64,000 nucleotides of DNA from Xanthomonas hortorum (GCF_024339125.1 NZ_CP101417.1:2553001-2617000), one strand, 5' to 3'. Positions 17,160 to 25,580 are shown, counted from the first letter of the stretch. Notes: generated by a model from the sequence alone, not told the origin. Numbers and translations: made by a program.

Positions 17160-17633
17160 TCAGAGTTCTTCGGTCAGCGCGGTGTCTGCCACGCCGGCCC
17201 GTTCCAGTGCGGCGCTGGCGTTTAATTTGCACAGCAGGCGCAGCAGTGTTTGTCGCTCGGAGGCCTGCAGATCGCTGCAGGTGCGCTCGACCGCGCGGGC
17301 CAGGCAGGCCTGCGCCATGGCAAGCGTGCGTTCGCCCGATGGCGTGAGGTACAGGCCCTTGCTGCGCCGATCGCGACCGGCCAGGCGTTCGATCAGGCCT
17401 TGCTCGGCCAGGAGGTTGGCGATCTTCATGCCGGCGGCGCGATTGACCAGCAGGCGGTTACCGAGTTCGGTCTGGTCGCAGCCGGGCTGGTCGCGGATAT
17501 GGATCAACGCGGTGACGCGCGCCGGGGTGAGCTGCAGCTCGGCCAGCTCCTGGCGCGCGGCATGGCTGGACGCCAATGCGGCCAGTTGCAGTTGGTAGCC
17601 AAGGTCAGCGGCAAGTGCCAGGCGAGCGGTCAT
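17160..17633 (-). CDS. MarR-family repressor of the hydroxycinnamate operon
   Basis: Winged-helix regulator of 157 residues, starting at the ATG at 17633; an in-frame TTG at 17645 is less likely. The DNA-binding part reads LTPARVTALIHIRDQPGCDQTELGNRLLVNRAAGMKIANLLAEQGL and the wing RRSKGLYLTPSGE. Homologues (FerR, HcaR, CouR) respond to hydroxycinnamoyl-CoA thioesters. It is the first gene of its own operon and a perfect palindrome lies 13 bases ahead of its start, so autoregulated repression relieved by a pathway CoA ester is the likely mode. Confidence 0.88.
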   Translation of the reverse strand: MTARLALAADLGYQLQLAALASSHAARQELAELQLTPARVTALIHIRDQPGCDQTELGNRLLVNRAAGMKIANLLAEQGLIERLAGRDRRSKGLYLTPSGERTLAMAQACLARAVERTCSDLQASERQTLLRLLCKLNASAALERAGVADTALTEEL

Positions 17634-17645
17634 CGATCCATCCAA

Positions 17646-17666
17646 ATTGTATCCGTTAAATACAAT
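17646..17666. promoter_or_regulatory. MarR operator palindrome
   Basis: Perfect inverted repeat ATTGTAT-N7-ATACAAT directly upstream of the marR start, in an AT-rich patch of an otherwise GC-rich region. Architecture and size fit MarR-family operators controlling hydroxycinnamate genes. Confidence 0.75.
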
Positions 17667-17787
17667 CTAGCCGACCAAAGCGGGCGCTGCAAGAGGCAGA
17701 TGCGACGACAAACGAAGCGCGGTGCGCGATGGCGTAGCGGCGGTGTGTTGGCTCGTGTGAGCGACTGATCTGCAGGCTGGCTGCAGG

Positions 17788-17893
17788 GTCCTTGCCCGCC
17801 CACCGTCGCGGGACACGCCGCAAGTACGTCCGTGTAGGCTCTTACGCGGCATCCATGCCGCGTAAGGTCCCGCGACGGTGGGCGGGCAAGGAC
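17788..17893. repeat. Palindromic intergenic repeat, copy A
   Basis: A 106-bp element with perfect 27-bp outer arms (17788-17814 and 17867-17893) enclosing a second perfect hairpin with 12-bp arms, CTTACGCGGCAT and ATGCCGCGTAAG. The spacer with ACGCCGCAAGTACGTCC lies between the left arm and the inner hairpin. The same element recurs at 24239 (same orientation) and 28954 (reversed). It fills most of the gap between marR and the EF-hand gene. I see no terminal target duplication. Confidence 0.92.
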
Positions 17894-18094
17894 CAGTGGA
17901 GGTGGTCGGTGAGCTTGGTTGCGAGCAGTGTGCGTTTTGCGGCCGTTCGATGAGGTGCGGTCTGATCGGTCCTTTTCGATCCGAAGAGTGTCACTTCCAT
18001 TTTTGACATCACACCAGTTGTCAACGAAGGCGCGTGTGGCAAACACTTGCCGCTATCGCTACGGCGTTTGGCAGGTTTTGTTGGTCGCTCTTGG

Positions 18095-18493
18095 TTACTG
18101 GATCAACCAGCCGGCGAGCTGTTCGCGGGTCAGGTGGCCGCTATGGCGCGTGTCTAGCGCATCGAATTCGTCGGCCAGCGCGGGGTTGGCCTGCGCTTCG
18201 GCGCGGCTGATGCGGCCGTCGCCATCGGTATCCATCGCCTGAAAGTCGATGCGGTAGCTGCCGACCACGCTGCTGGGTTGGATCGAACGCACGATCACGC
18301 TGGATTCGCCGCGTGGGCGCTCCAACTGAGTCTGGTGGGTGACGTCGCCGCTGGACAGCGACTGGGTGCGAATGACGTTGGGAACGTCGACCAGCGGTAT
18401 GCTGCTGGCGGGTGCGGGCGTCTGTTGCGCGAAAGCGTTGCTGCCCAAAAGCAGCAAGATGGTCGTTACGGTGATGCGGGTGGTGATGGTCAT
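18095..18493 (-). CDS. Exported EF-hand protein
   Basis: Small protein of 132 residues with an N-terminal signal peptide (ITVTTILLLLGSNAFAQ) and a C-terminal EF-hand pair. The first loop DTDGDGRISRAE is a canonical calcium site; the second, DTRHSGHLTREQ, keeps the helix pattern but replaces key acidic ligands with His and Arg, so it may bind poorly. Start at 18493 (MTITTRI) puts the signal peptide at the N-terminus; upstream codons add nothing recognisable. Function is unknown; a periplasmic calcium-responsive role is a guess. It stands alone between repeat copy A and an unrecognised gene. Confidence 0.8.
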   Translation of the reverse strand: MTITTRITVTTILLLLGSNAFAQQTPAPASSIPLVDVPNVIRTQSLSSGDVTHQTQLERPRGESSVIVRSIQPSSVVGSYRIDFQAMDTDGDGRISRAEAQANPALADEFDALDTRHSGHLTREQLAGWLIQ

Positions 18494-18637
18494 CAGATCC
18501 CCCTGATGTGGAACAGCCCGCAAGTCTAGAACGTGTGGCGTCCCTTGCGAGGATCTGCGTTGGTGATGAGCCATGATGCATGGCGTGTCGCCACGGTGAT
18601 CGCACGCCACCGGGTGACACGCCACTGTGCGTCCTAC

Positions 18638-19360
18638 TCAGCCAGGAATGAACGGAAACACGATCTTCAACAATCCCTTCAAGCCGCCCTCGGCGGTGCT
18701 GGCCACGGCCTTGGCACCGAGACTGTTGAGTGCGCGCCGCACGTCTTCCCACCGTAGTTGCGCAATGTCCTTCTTCAACAGATCCCCCACTTCTTCAGCG
18801 GTGGGCGTGAGCTTTTGCAGTTCACGCACGGTGGCCTGCGGATCCGGTTGCAGATAGCCCCAGCGTTCGGCGATCTTCAGCAGCGTGTCGAAACGCACCG
18901 CAACCACTTCGCGATTACGCTCGTACACCGGCAGGGCGCCGACATCGAGAATGGCCTGCTCGAATTGCTGCGCATCGTCCGGGTGTTCGATACGCACGGC
19001 CAGAAATCCTTCCTTGCGGCTGCGTTCGCTGACGTGCTTGGCACCGGAGCGCAGATTGTCTTCGGTGAGCACGTTGGCGACGATGCGCTGCATCGCCGCA
19101 TCGCCCTCTTCGGGCACCAGCGAGCGCCAGCGCGCATAGCCGTCGCGGCGCAAGGCCTTGACCTTGGCCGAGGTCACCCGCAGGTGCAGCGCTACCATCG
19201 CGTTGGAGCTGTTGCGCGAGATGGCGCCGTCGCGTTCTAGCAGCACGAAGATCAGCAATTCCAGATCGCGCTTGGTCAGCGACTGGAAGCCCTGCAGCAG
19301 GGTCAGGCGCAGGAATTCGTTGCCGAAGGCGGCTGCGTCCTTGAGTTCGATCGGTTGCAT
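18638..19360 (-). CDS. Uncharacterised protein with a possible N-terminal HTH
   Basis: I do not recognise this 240-residue protein. The start at 19360 (MQPIELKDAAAFGNEF) is the first sensible ATG. Residues about 15-75 are helical and read like a winged-helix regulator or replication-initiator N-domain: LTKRDLELLIFVLLERDG, then a helix with VTSAKVKALRRDGYARW. The middle (RKEGFLAVRIEHPDDAQQFEQAILDVG) alternates strand and helix, and the end is helical with a Gly/Val-rich tail GLKGLLKIVFPFIPG. No signal peptide or membrane segment is clear. It is a single gene, 82 bp from the SMP-30-like gene stop. Confidence 0.65.
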   Translation of the reverse strand: MQPIELKDAAAFGNEFLRLTLLQGFQSLTKRDLELLIFVLLERDGAISRNSSNAMVALHLRVTSAKVKALRRDGYARWRSLVPEEGDAAMQRIVANVLTEDNLRSGAKHVSERSRKEGFLAVRIEHPDDAQQFEQAILDVGALPVYERNREVVAVRFDTLLKIAERWGYLQPDPQATVRELQKLTPTAEEVGDLLKKDIAQLRWEDVRRALNSLGAKAVASTAEGGLKGLLKIVFPFIPG

Positions 19361-19442
19361 GGGGGAGTCCTCTACAGGTGATCTGCAGGATGCCAGGACG
19401 CTGTTGCGCGACCTGAGAACCAATGCGACGCGGGCAGCAGTT

Positions 19443-20345
19443 TCAGCGTCCGGTTTCGCGCCCCGGGCGATCGGATCTGAACGTTTCAACTGCGCCGCGA
19501 TCCTGCAAGGTGACGAACACCTGTTTGCCATCGGTGCCGCCGAACGCGACATTGCTGGCCTTGCGGCCTTTCAGTGCGACCGTACGCAGCAACTTGCCCT
19601 GTGGCGAGACAATCGCAATCTGCCCGGCGTCGTAGCGGCCGATGTAGAGATTGCCGTCGGCATCGCAGCGCATGCCGTCCATGCCGAAGTCGGGGAATTG
19701 GATCAGCAGGCGTTTGTTGCGCAATGCGCCGTCGACGCGGTCGTACACCCACACCTTGCGCGATATGCTTTCGTTGACGTAGAGATGCTTGCCGTCGGGG
19801 CTGACGTCCAGCCCGTTGGGCGTGGTCATGCCGGCTTCCAGCAATTGCACGACGCCCTCGCGACTGATCTGCCACAGGCGCCCGCTGTTGTCCTTCCAGT
19901 TCGGGTCGCTTGCATAGAAGCTGCCATCGGGTGCGAGTGCCAGATCGTTGGGGCCATCGGCATCGGGCAGCGCGGCGAAGGTGCTCACTGCGCGCGTTTG
20001 CATGTTCACTTGCAGAATCTTGTGGCCGGTGTAATCGGCCACATACATCGCGCCGTCGCGGAAGCGGATGCCGTTGCCGGTGCTGCCTTCGGGCAAGGTC
20101 ACAAAGACCTCCGCTTTTGCGCTGCCATCGGCGTGCAAGACGATGCGTGCGATGGTGCCATCCTTGCCCAGATTCACCGCATAGAGCGCGCCATCTGGCC
20201 CGGCTGCTGGACCCTCGGCGTTATGCGTGAAGGCGCCATCGCCGATCAGGTCGCGCGCAACGAAGGGCGCATCGGCGGCAACCGCGAGCGAGCTGGACAA
20301 CAGCAACGCCAAGGGAAGGAAACGACGGCGTGCGACAGCGATCAT
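19443..20345 (-). CDS. Exported SMP-30/gluconolactonase-like beta-propeller protein
   Basis: Protein of 300 residues from the ATG at 20345 (MIAVARRRFLPLALLL), a signal peptide cleaved after VAADA. The rest is a six-bladed propeller of the SMP-30/gluconolactonase/LRE and NHL type: EGPAAGPDGALYAVN, GNGIRFRDGAMYVADYTGHKI, GPNDLALAPDGSFYASD, TPNGLDVSPDGKHLYV, MDGMRCDADGNLYIG. The Glu in NAEGPA and the Asn/Asp pairs in GNG, GPNDLA and MDGM match the divalent-metal ligands of lactonases. It diverges, with a 262-bp gap, from an exported glucose-fructose-oxidoreductase-like gene; together they could make and hydrolyse a sugar lactone in the periplasm. Confidence 0.82.
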   Translation of the reverse strand: MIAVARRRFLPLALLLSSSLAVAADAPFVARDLIGDGAFTHNAEGPAAGPDGALYAVNLGKDGTIARIVLHADGSAKAEVFVTLPEGSTGNGIRFRDGAMYVADYTGHKILQVNMQTRAVSTFAALPDADGPNDLALAPDGSFYASDPNWKDNSGRLWQISREGVVQLLEAGMTTPNGLDVSPDGKHLYVNESISRKVWVYDRVDGALRNKRLLIQFPDFGMDGMRCDADGNLYIGRYDAGQIAIVSPQGKLLRTVALKGRKASNVAFGGTDGKQVFVTLQDRGAVETFRSDRPGRETGR

Positions 20346-20607
20346 GCGGCATGCTCCAGATGGGATCGTTAGCAGTGTGCCAGAACGTGCGCCGCGACCA
20401 TGGCTGTGATCACGCACGATCAAGTAAGGTGCCGGGGCAGCATTGGCCGACGGCGACCAGTTTCACGATGGCGCCCACCTTCGGGCGGCGCGATTGGGAC
20501 GCGGTGCGGCATGTATCCGCTGGCACTCCGGTTGAGTGCGTCGTCGTCAAATGACGATTGCGCGCGCTGGCTGTGTCAGCCGCTCTCATCTTGCGAAGGA
20601 GGTTTGC

Positions 20608-21717
20608 ATGTCCGTGGAATCGATCACACGTCGCCGCTTGCTCGCTGCCTTCGGCGGTGCAGGCATTCTGCTTGCTGCGCCCGGCTGGGCATTGCCGAAG
20701 AAAAAGCCTGGAAAACCGCTGAATGTGGCGTTGGCCGGCCTGGGCAGTTATGCCAGCGAACAACTCGCGCCGGGTCTGGCATTGACCAAACATTGCAAAC
20801 TGGCCGGTATCGTCACCGGCACTCCCTCGAAGATTCCGCAGTGGCAGGCCAAGTACGGCATCGCCGATCGCAACGTCTATAACTACGAGAACTTCGATCG
20901 CATCGCCGACAACGACGAGATCGACGTGGTGTACATCGTCACGCCAACCCATCTGCATGCGCCGCTGACCCTGCGCGCGGCGGCGGCCGGCAAGCATGTG
21001 TGGTGCGAAAAGCCGATGGCGATGCACGCCGGCGAATGCGAGGCCATGATCAAGGCCTGCAAACGTAACAAGGTGGCATTGACGATCGGCTACCGCATGC
21101 AGCACGAGCCCAATACGCGTCGCCTGATTGCGATGGCCAGCGAAAAGCCGTTCGGCGCGATGCAGCGTGTGCGTGCCGAGGCCGGTTACAACGGTTATCA
21201 CGATGCGACCAAGGCCGATCGTCCGTGGCGGTTGCGTTCGCAATTCGGCGGCGGTGCGATGTACGACATGGGTGTGTATCCGCTCAATGCCGCGCGCTAC
21301 ACGGTGGGCACCGAACCACTTGCGGTGACGGCCAAGCGCTGGACCGATCGTCCCGACCTGTTCGACGAAGTCGACGAGCATATGGACTTCACCCTGGAAT
21401 TCCCCAATGCGGTGCGCGCCGAGTGCAAGACCAGCTTCGGCAAAAACATGAATGTGCTGCGCGCCGAGTGCGAGCGCGGCTGGTACGAGCTGTCGCCGTT
21501 CCAGAGCTATCAGGGCGTGACCGGCAAGGCCAGCGACGGGCGCGTGTTTGACGCCAAGGTGCCGCACCAGCAGGCGTTGCAAATGGACGAAGACGCACTG
21601 GCGATCATCAACGGCACTCCGCTGCGTGCGCCGGGCGAAGAAGGCCTGCGCGACATCCGCATCGTCGATGCGATCTACCGCTCGGCCCGCGAGGGCAGCA
21701 AGCGAATCGTGCTCTGA
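20608..21717 (+). CDS. Exported Gfo/Idh/MocA oxidoreductase (glucose-fructose oxidoreductase-like)
   Basis: NAD(P)-dependent sugar oxidoreductase of 369 residues, preceded by a strong GAAGGAGGT site. The N-terminus SITRRRLLAAFGGAGILLAAPGWA resembles a twin-arginine signal, suggesting export folded with cofactor, as known for Zymomonas glucose-fructose oxidoreductase. The Rossmann motif is VALAGLGSYA. Next come VYIVTPTHLHAPLTLRAAAAGKHVWCEKPMA with the catalytic Glu-Lys-Pro, and the substrate-site segment GGGAMYDMGVYPLNAARY. GFOR-type enzymes reduce fructose while oxidising glucose to gluconolactone. The divergent neighbour is a gluconolactonase-like protein, which supports that chemistry without proving substrates. 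Confidence 0.85.
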   Translation: MSVESITRRRLLAAFGGAGILLAAPGWALPKKKPGKPLNVALAGLGSYASEQLAPGLALTKHCKLAGIVTGTPSKIPQWQAKYGIADRNVYNYENFDRIADNDEIDVVYIVTPTHLHAPLTLRAAAAGKHVWCEKPMAMHAGECEAMIKACKRNKVALTIGYRMQHEPNTRRLIAMASEKPFGAMQRVRAEAGYNGYHDATKADRPWRLRSQFGGGAMYDMGVYPLNAARYTVGTEPLAVTAKRWTDRPDLFDEVDEHMDFTLEFPNAVRAECKTSFGKNMNVLRAECERGWYELSPFQSYQGVTGKASDGRVFDAKVPHQQALQMDEDALAIINGTPLRAPGEEGLRDIRIVDAIYRSAREGSKRIVL

Positions 21718-21724
21718 TCGCGCC

Positions 21725-21748
21725 CAGCTCCGTCAATCGACGGAGCTG
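21725..21748 (+). terminator. Hairpin after the oxidoreductase gene
   Basis: Perfect 10-bp stem CAGCTCCGTC / GACGGAGCTG with a 4-base loop (AATC), seven bases beyond the stop codon. There is no following T-run. Confidence 0.55.
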
Positions 21749-21956
21749 CCCGCCGAAGCGAAACGATCAGGCTGGCGCGCACCAGCCTGCCACGATGAAG
21801 TCCCCAAGGGCCGTGCAGTCCATCACCGAAAGCGGCTGCCCAGCAATTACACCGGACTGCCATCAGCGCGACTGGCGCAGGTGAATCACCACACCAACTC
21901 ACGCGACACCCGCCAGCACCCACCGCAATAACAACGCCACCAATCCGCGCTTTTAC

Positions 21957-21984
21957 GATTCCCCAATCCCGATTCCCGAATCCC
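21957..21984. repeat. Heptanucleotide repeat (4 units) abutting rlmM
   Basis: Four 7-bp units of the pattern (G/C)A(A/T)TCCC end five bases before the rlmM stop codon. A related three-unit block, CGAATCC, abuts the stop of oxyR at 36658-36678. These are typical dispersed strings in this genus. The rest of the 21.75-21.95 kb gap shows no gene. Confidence 0.75.
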
Positions 21985-21989
21985 AGCTC

Positions 21990-23033
21990 CTAACCCCGCA
22001 TCGCCAGCACCGTGATCTCCTCACGATCGTGATACAGCTGCTTGGCACGCACGATCAGCGATTTCTCGGACTGTTGCTCAAACAGATCCAGACACAGGCG
22101 GGTTTCGTCCCAGCGCTTTTTCATCGGCAGCTTGAGATTGAAGATGGTATTGCGGCACCAGCCTTCGCGGATCCAGGTGGCCATGCGTTCGGCGACGCGA
22201 CGCGGTTGCTCGACCATGTCGCAGACCATCCAGTCCAGCGGCTGCGCAGGCTTCCAATGAAACCCGTCGGCGCGCAGATGCTCGACCAGACCGGTTTCCA
22301 GGACATGCTCGCGTACCGGGCCGTTGTCGACGCTGGTGACATGCACGTGCTGACGCGTGAGCACCCAGGTCCAGCCGCCAGGCGCGGCGCCCAGATCGGC
22401 CGCGCGCATGCCTGGCTTGACCAGCGCTTCGCGTTCTTCGGGTGTGAGCAGGGTGAGCAGTGCTTCGTCGAGTTTGAGCGCCGAGCGCGATGGCGCCTCC
22501 GGCAACAGTTTCAAACGTGGAATGCCCAGAGGCCACGGCGCACTGTCGGCGCTGTCGGCCACCGCCAGCAGGGCGTGGTCGCCATCGAGAAAGCAGATGT
22601 GCAGGCGTGCCTGGCGCGGCTGCGGTTTGTCGGTGAGCAGGCCGGCCTTGCGCAAGGCCGGACGCAGCGCATTGCCGAAGCTGCGTGCCAGCCCTGCCAG
22701 CGGCTTGCCCGCGTCCGAATCCGGGTGTTCCACCCATAGATCGCCGAAGCGCTGCTGCCCTTCCAGTGCGGCCAGGATCGGCGTGATGCGGTCCTTGGGG
22801 TCGATGCCTTTCAGCTCGGCAATCACCACCAGCTTCTGCCGCGCGAAGATCAACTCGCGCCAGTGCAGCTTGGCGGCCAGCTGTGCGGCCTCATCGCAGA
22901 CGAACAACACATAGCCATCGTTGCGTTGCGTGCGCGCATAGCCGGCGATGCCGACGAATGCGGCGCGTGCGCTCAACTCGGCGGCCAGCTCCGGCTCGAA
23001 GCCTTGGCGGCAATAACACAGCAGGCCGCTCAT
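21990..23033 (-). CDS. rlmM: 23S rRNA 2'-O-ribose C2498 methyltransferase RlmM
   Basis: SAM-dependent methyltransferase of 347 residues, normal length for RlmM (YgdE). The N-terminal THUMP-like region starts MSGLLCYCRQGFEPELAAEL. The C-terminal Rossmann domain shows the SAM loop AADLGAAPGGWTWVL, DNGPVREHVLETG, the acidic DWMVCDMVEQPRRV, and the catalytic lysine stretch LKLPMKKRW, completing the K-D-K-type catalytic set of ribose methyltransferases. It acts on 23S rRNA before 50S assembly. It stands alone between a heptamer repeat and the deaminase gene, both of which share its strand. Confidence 0.95.
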   Translation of the reverse strand: MSGLLCYCRQGFEPELAAELSARAAFVGIAGYARTQRNDGYVLFVCDEAAQLAAKLHWRELIFARQKLVVIAELKGIDPKDRITPILAALEGQQRFGDLWVEHPDSDAGKPLAGLARSFGNALRPALRKAGLLTDKPQPRQARLHICFLDGDHALLAVADSADSAPWPLGIPRLKLLPEAPSRSALKLDEALLTLLTPEEREALVKPGMRAADLGAAPGGWTWVLTRQHVHVTSVDNGPVREHVLETGLVEHLRADGFHWKPAQPLDWMVCDMVEQPRRVAERMATWIREGWCRNTIFNLKLPMKKRWDETRLCLDLFEQQSEKSLIVRAKQLYHDREEITVLAMRG

Positions 23034-23069
23034 CGCAGTGCCTGGCGTGCTTGATCGAGGCGTGCGAGA

Positions 23070-23630
23070 TCAATAATGGTCACCGCCGCCCTCGCCATAG
23101 TTACGCAGCACGGCGCAGGCCTGGTCGCGATGCACGTCGCGCACCACCTCGATGCCGCGGCGGGTGAGTTCGCCCACCCAATCGGCGGGCAGCGGGCCTT
23201 CGTCGAATTCGGTCAATGCCATCACGTCTTCGGCGCGTGCGCCGATCAACAGACGGTCGATGCCGGCCCACACCGTGGCGCCGTAGCACTGACAGCACGG
23301 CTGCGCAGAGGTGGCCAGCGTCACCGGTGAGAGCACGTCGTTCAGGCGCGGGGTCTGCAGGCGCTGCTGCGCGAGCATGTAGGCCATATTCTCGGCATGC
23401 GCCAGCGAGGTGGTCTGCGGCACCACGCGGTTCACTGCCGCAGCGATGATGCGGTGATCCGGGCCGAACACGACCGCGCCGAACGGGCCGCCGCTGCGTT
23501 CCTGCACGTTCATCCGCGACAGCTCGATCGCCAGCGCCACCTTGTCGGCGTCGCTGGGATAGGCGCGGCTGTCGTCGACATGCGCGTGGATCCAGTCTGG
23601 CAGCGTGAGGTGGACTTGCGCGTAAAGCAT
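23070..23630 (-). CDS. Nucleoside/nucleobase deaminase (CDA fold)
   Basis: Zinc-dependent deaminase of 186 residues. The proton-shuttle and zinc ligand motif is SLAHAENMA (His78, Glu80) and the second zinc motif is SAQPCCQCYGA (PCxxC, Cys112 and Cys115). The GGPFGAVVFGPDHRIIA core is the strand that lines the pocket in guanine deaminase and tRNA-adenosine-deaminase relatives. Guanine, cytosine or adenine deamination are all possible; the length exceeds TadA and is close to GuaD. It starts one base inside the stop of the lipoprotein gene (TGATG overlap), so they are co-translated. Confidence 0.82.
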   Translation of the reverse strand: MLYAQVHLTLPDWIHAHVDDSRAYPSDADKVALAIELSRMNVQERSGGPFGAVVFGPDHRIIAAAVNRVVPQTTSLAHAENMAYMLAQQRLQTPRLNDVLSPVTLATSAQPCCQCYGATVWAGIDRLLIGARAEDVMALTEFDEGPLPADWVGELTRRGIEVVRDVHRDQACAVLRNYGEGGGDHY

Positions 23631-24046
23631 CAGTGGACCGTTTCGGTAGAGGGGGGAGCGGGGCGCAGTGTATCGGCCTGGGCGTCCTTTGCGGCACATT
23701 GCCCGGCCACGCACTGGCAGGCGCTGATCTCGCGGAAGCCGCACACGCTCATCATGCCGCTGGCCTGGCACTGCGCCATCACGCCTTTGGGGTCGGTGGC
23801 GCTGTCGACGTTGACGCAGGCGGGAAATGCGCCACAGCAGTTGCCGACGTTCTTCACGGTGCAATCGGCATCGGTGCGACAGGTGGTGGTGACGGTGATC
23901 GGCTTGCCGGTTGCCGGCCCGCTTGCCGAGCCGGTGGCCGGAGGCGGCGTGGTTGCATCGGTTGGTGGTGCGGCCACGCAGCCGATCGAGACAAGGCACG
24001 CCAGCAACACAAAGCTGCTCAGACACCGGGACAAAAGACGGGACAT
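23630..24046 (-). CDS. Cysteine-rich predicted lipoprotein
   Basis: Protein of 138 residues. The N-terminus MSRLLSRCLSSFVLLACLVSIGC has a hydrophobic core followed by candidate lipidation cysteines (SIGC, or LLAC earlier). A Pro/Thr/Ala-rich linker precedes a compact cysteine-rich domain with TTCRTDADCTVKNVGNCCGAFPAC and ISACQCVAGQC, suggesting several disulfides in the periplasm or at the surface. The start sits directly upstream of the coupled deaminase gene. I do not recognise a named family; the domain resembles small disulfide-rich inhibitor-like modules of unknown function. Confidence 0.7.
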   Translation of the reverse strand: MSRLLSRCLSSFVLLACLVSIGCVAAPPTDATTPPPATGSASGPATGKPITVTTTCRTDADCTVKNVGNCCGAFPACVNVDSATDPKGVMAQCQASGMMSVCGFREISACQCVAGQCAAKDAQADTLRPAPPSTETVH

Positions 24047-24238
24047 GCGGCCGCTCCGATCAGGACATGTGAGCTGCCATGGTAAGCCCCTGATGTGCGG
24101 AGTGTGGCAAGACGTGGGTCAGTCACCGCTGCCTGGTTTGGATCTCCACGTTCTAGACCATGTAGTTGTTGATGAAGTGGTTGGTCAGTGGGGATAACTC
24201 AGTTGTAGAGCGGCTGGTCTGTAGCTTGGCTGTGGGAC

Positions 24239-24340
24239 CCTTGCCCGCCCACCGTCGCGGGACACGCCGCAAGTACGTCCGTGTAGGCTCTTACGCGGCA
24301 TCCATGCCGCGTAAGGTCCCGCGACGGTGGGCGGGCAAGG
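24239..24340. repeat. Palindromic intergenic repeat, copy B
   Basis: Same element and orientation as copy A. Outer arms are 24239-24263 and 24316-24340 (25 bp, perfect), with the same inner hairpin. Its flank GCGGCTGGTCTGTAGCTTGG is shared, with changes, by copies A and C, so the element extends about 30 bp beyond the arm. With copy D and a 57-bp linker it forms a composite of about 266 bp, which occupies much of the 604-bp gap before the DMT transporter gene. Confidence 0.92.
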
Positions 24341-24397
24341 ACCAGTCGAGATGGTCGGTGTGCAGAGTTTTCAATAAAACAGCCGGCAAAATTTCTG

Positions 24398-24504
24398 GTG
24401 CGGTGTCCTCGCCGATTGCGGGACCGTGTGGCGGCATGGATGCCGCCACCGAGCTTACACGGACGTACTTGCGGCGTGTCCCGCCAGCGGCGAGGGCACC
24501 GCAC
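24398..24504. repeat. Palindromic intergenic repeat, copy D (second subtype)
   Basis: Related but distinct palindrome. Arms at 24398-24424 and 24478-24504 pair at 24 of 27 positions. The inner hairpin is GGCGGCAT/ATGCCGCC, and the spacer ACACGGACGTACTTGCGGCG is shared with the copy A subtype. It forms a composite with copy B; the same composite lies reversed at 28792-29059. Confidence 0.88.
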
Positions 24505-24650
24505 ACTCGTGCATGCTTCAGGCCTTACGGCGGTTTGGTCGTGTCCGTAGTAGCGATTTATCACCAGCTGATCTTGTGCAGACAATGAGGCCGGGTAATC
24601 CGTCTCAGTAGAGTCCATTGCGGTTTATCACGCATTGCAAGCCGACTGTG

Positions 24651-25580
24651 TCATTTCGCTTCCGCATGCAGCGCCGCGCACCACAACACGCCGACCAATA
24701 AACAGGTAATAGCGGCCAGCTCCAGCGGCGTGGGCAGGCGCATTTCCCATGCAAAGCCGTACAGCAGCGCAAAGATCGTTTCGAACACGATCATCTGGCC
24801 GACCAGGGTCAGTGGCAACACGCGGCTGGCCCGGTTCCACAAGGCGTTGCCGATCACCGAGGCCAGGATGCCCAGCAACAGCGAAATGCCCCAGAAACCT
24901 GCCCATTCGATCGGCACGTGCGTCGCGCTGCCGATCAGCGCGGCCGGTGCCAGCACCAGCGCCAGTGCACCGGTGACCACGCCGGTCAGCAGCGACCAGT
25001 CGCCGCCGGACAGGTCCGGGCGCCGCCGCAGCCAGCGTGCATTGACGATCGAATAGGCCGACCACGATGCCAACGCACCGAACGCGCATAGCAGTCCCGC
25101 AATGCGCGTGGCACGATCGCTGGCGTGCTGGCCAGAATCGTGTTGCAAGGTATCCAGGGCGACCAGCGCCACGCCAATGACGCACAACAGGCACGGCGCA
25201 GCCAGGCGCCGCAATTGCACTGCGCCGGCGGCACGCGTGCCGATCACGGTGACCACCACCGGCAGCAGGCCAATGATCAGCGCGGTGGCTGCACTGCCGG
25301 CCCATTGCACTGCGCTGCCGAGCAGCACGTAATAGATCAGATTGCCCAACAAGCTCAGACGCACCAGCGCCCACCATTCGGCACGCCCCATCCGCGCAGC
25401 GGTCTGGCGCGCGCGCGGCGCCAGCACCAAGGCCGCCACCGCGCCGTACGACAGATAGCGTGCCACGGCCAATTGCAACGGCGTAAATGCCGCCAGCAAT
25501 TGCGGCGCCAGGAACACCAATCCCCACAACGCGCCTGCACCGATCCCGCAGGCGACACCCACCATCAAGCGCTCACGCAT
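24651..25580 (-). CDS. EamA/DMT-superfamily transporter
   Basis: Inner-membrane protein of 309 residues with ten predicted hydrophobic helices in two EamA repeats. The first begins GIGAGALWGLVFLAPQLLAAF with AVARYLSYGAVAAL; the second begins around residue 160 with GLLCAFGALASWSAYSI and ends LELAAITCLLVGVLWCAAL. Family members export amino acids or other metabolites or import sugars; nothing here points to a substrate. It is monocistronic, flanked by the composite repeat on its 3' side and the 3' side of glnS upstream, with about 230 bp before its start. Confidence 0.85.
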   Translation of the reverse strand: MRERLMVGVACGIGAGALWGLVFLAPQLLAAFTPLQLAVARYLSYGAVAALVLAPRARQTAARMGRAEWWALVRLSLLGNLIYYVLLGSAVQWAGSAATALIIGLLPVVVTVIGTRAAGAVQLRRLAAPCLLCVIGVALVALDTLQHDSGQHASDRATRIAGLLCAFGALASWSAYSIVNARWLRRRPDLSGGDWSLLTGVVTGALALVLAPAALIGSATHVPIEWAGFWGISLLLGILASVIGNALWNRASRVLPLTLVGQMIVFETIFALLYGFAWEMRLPTPLELAAITCLLVGVLWCAALHAEAK

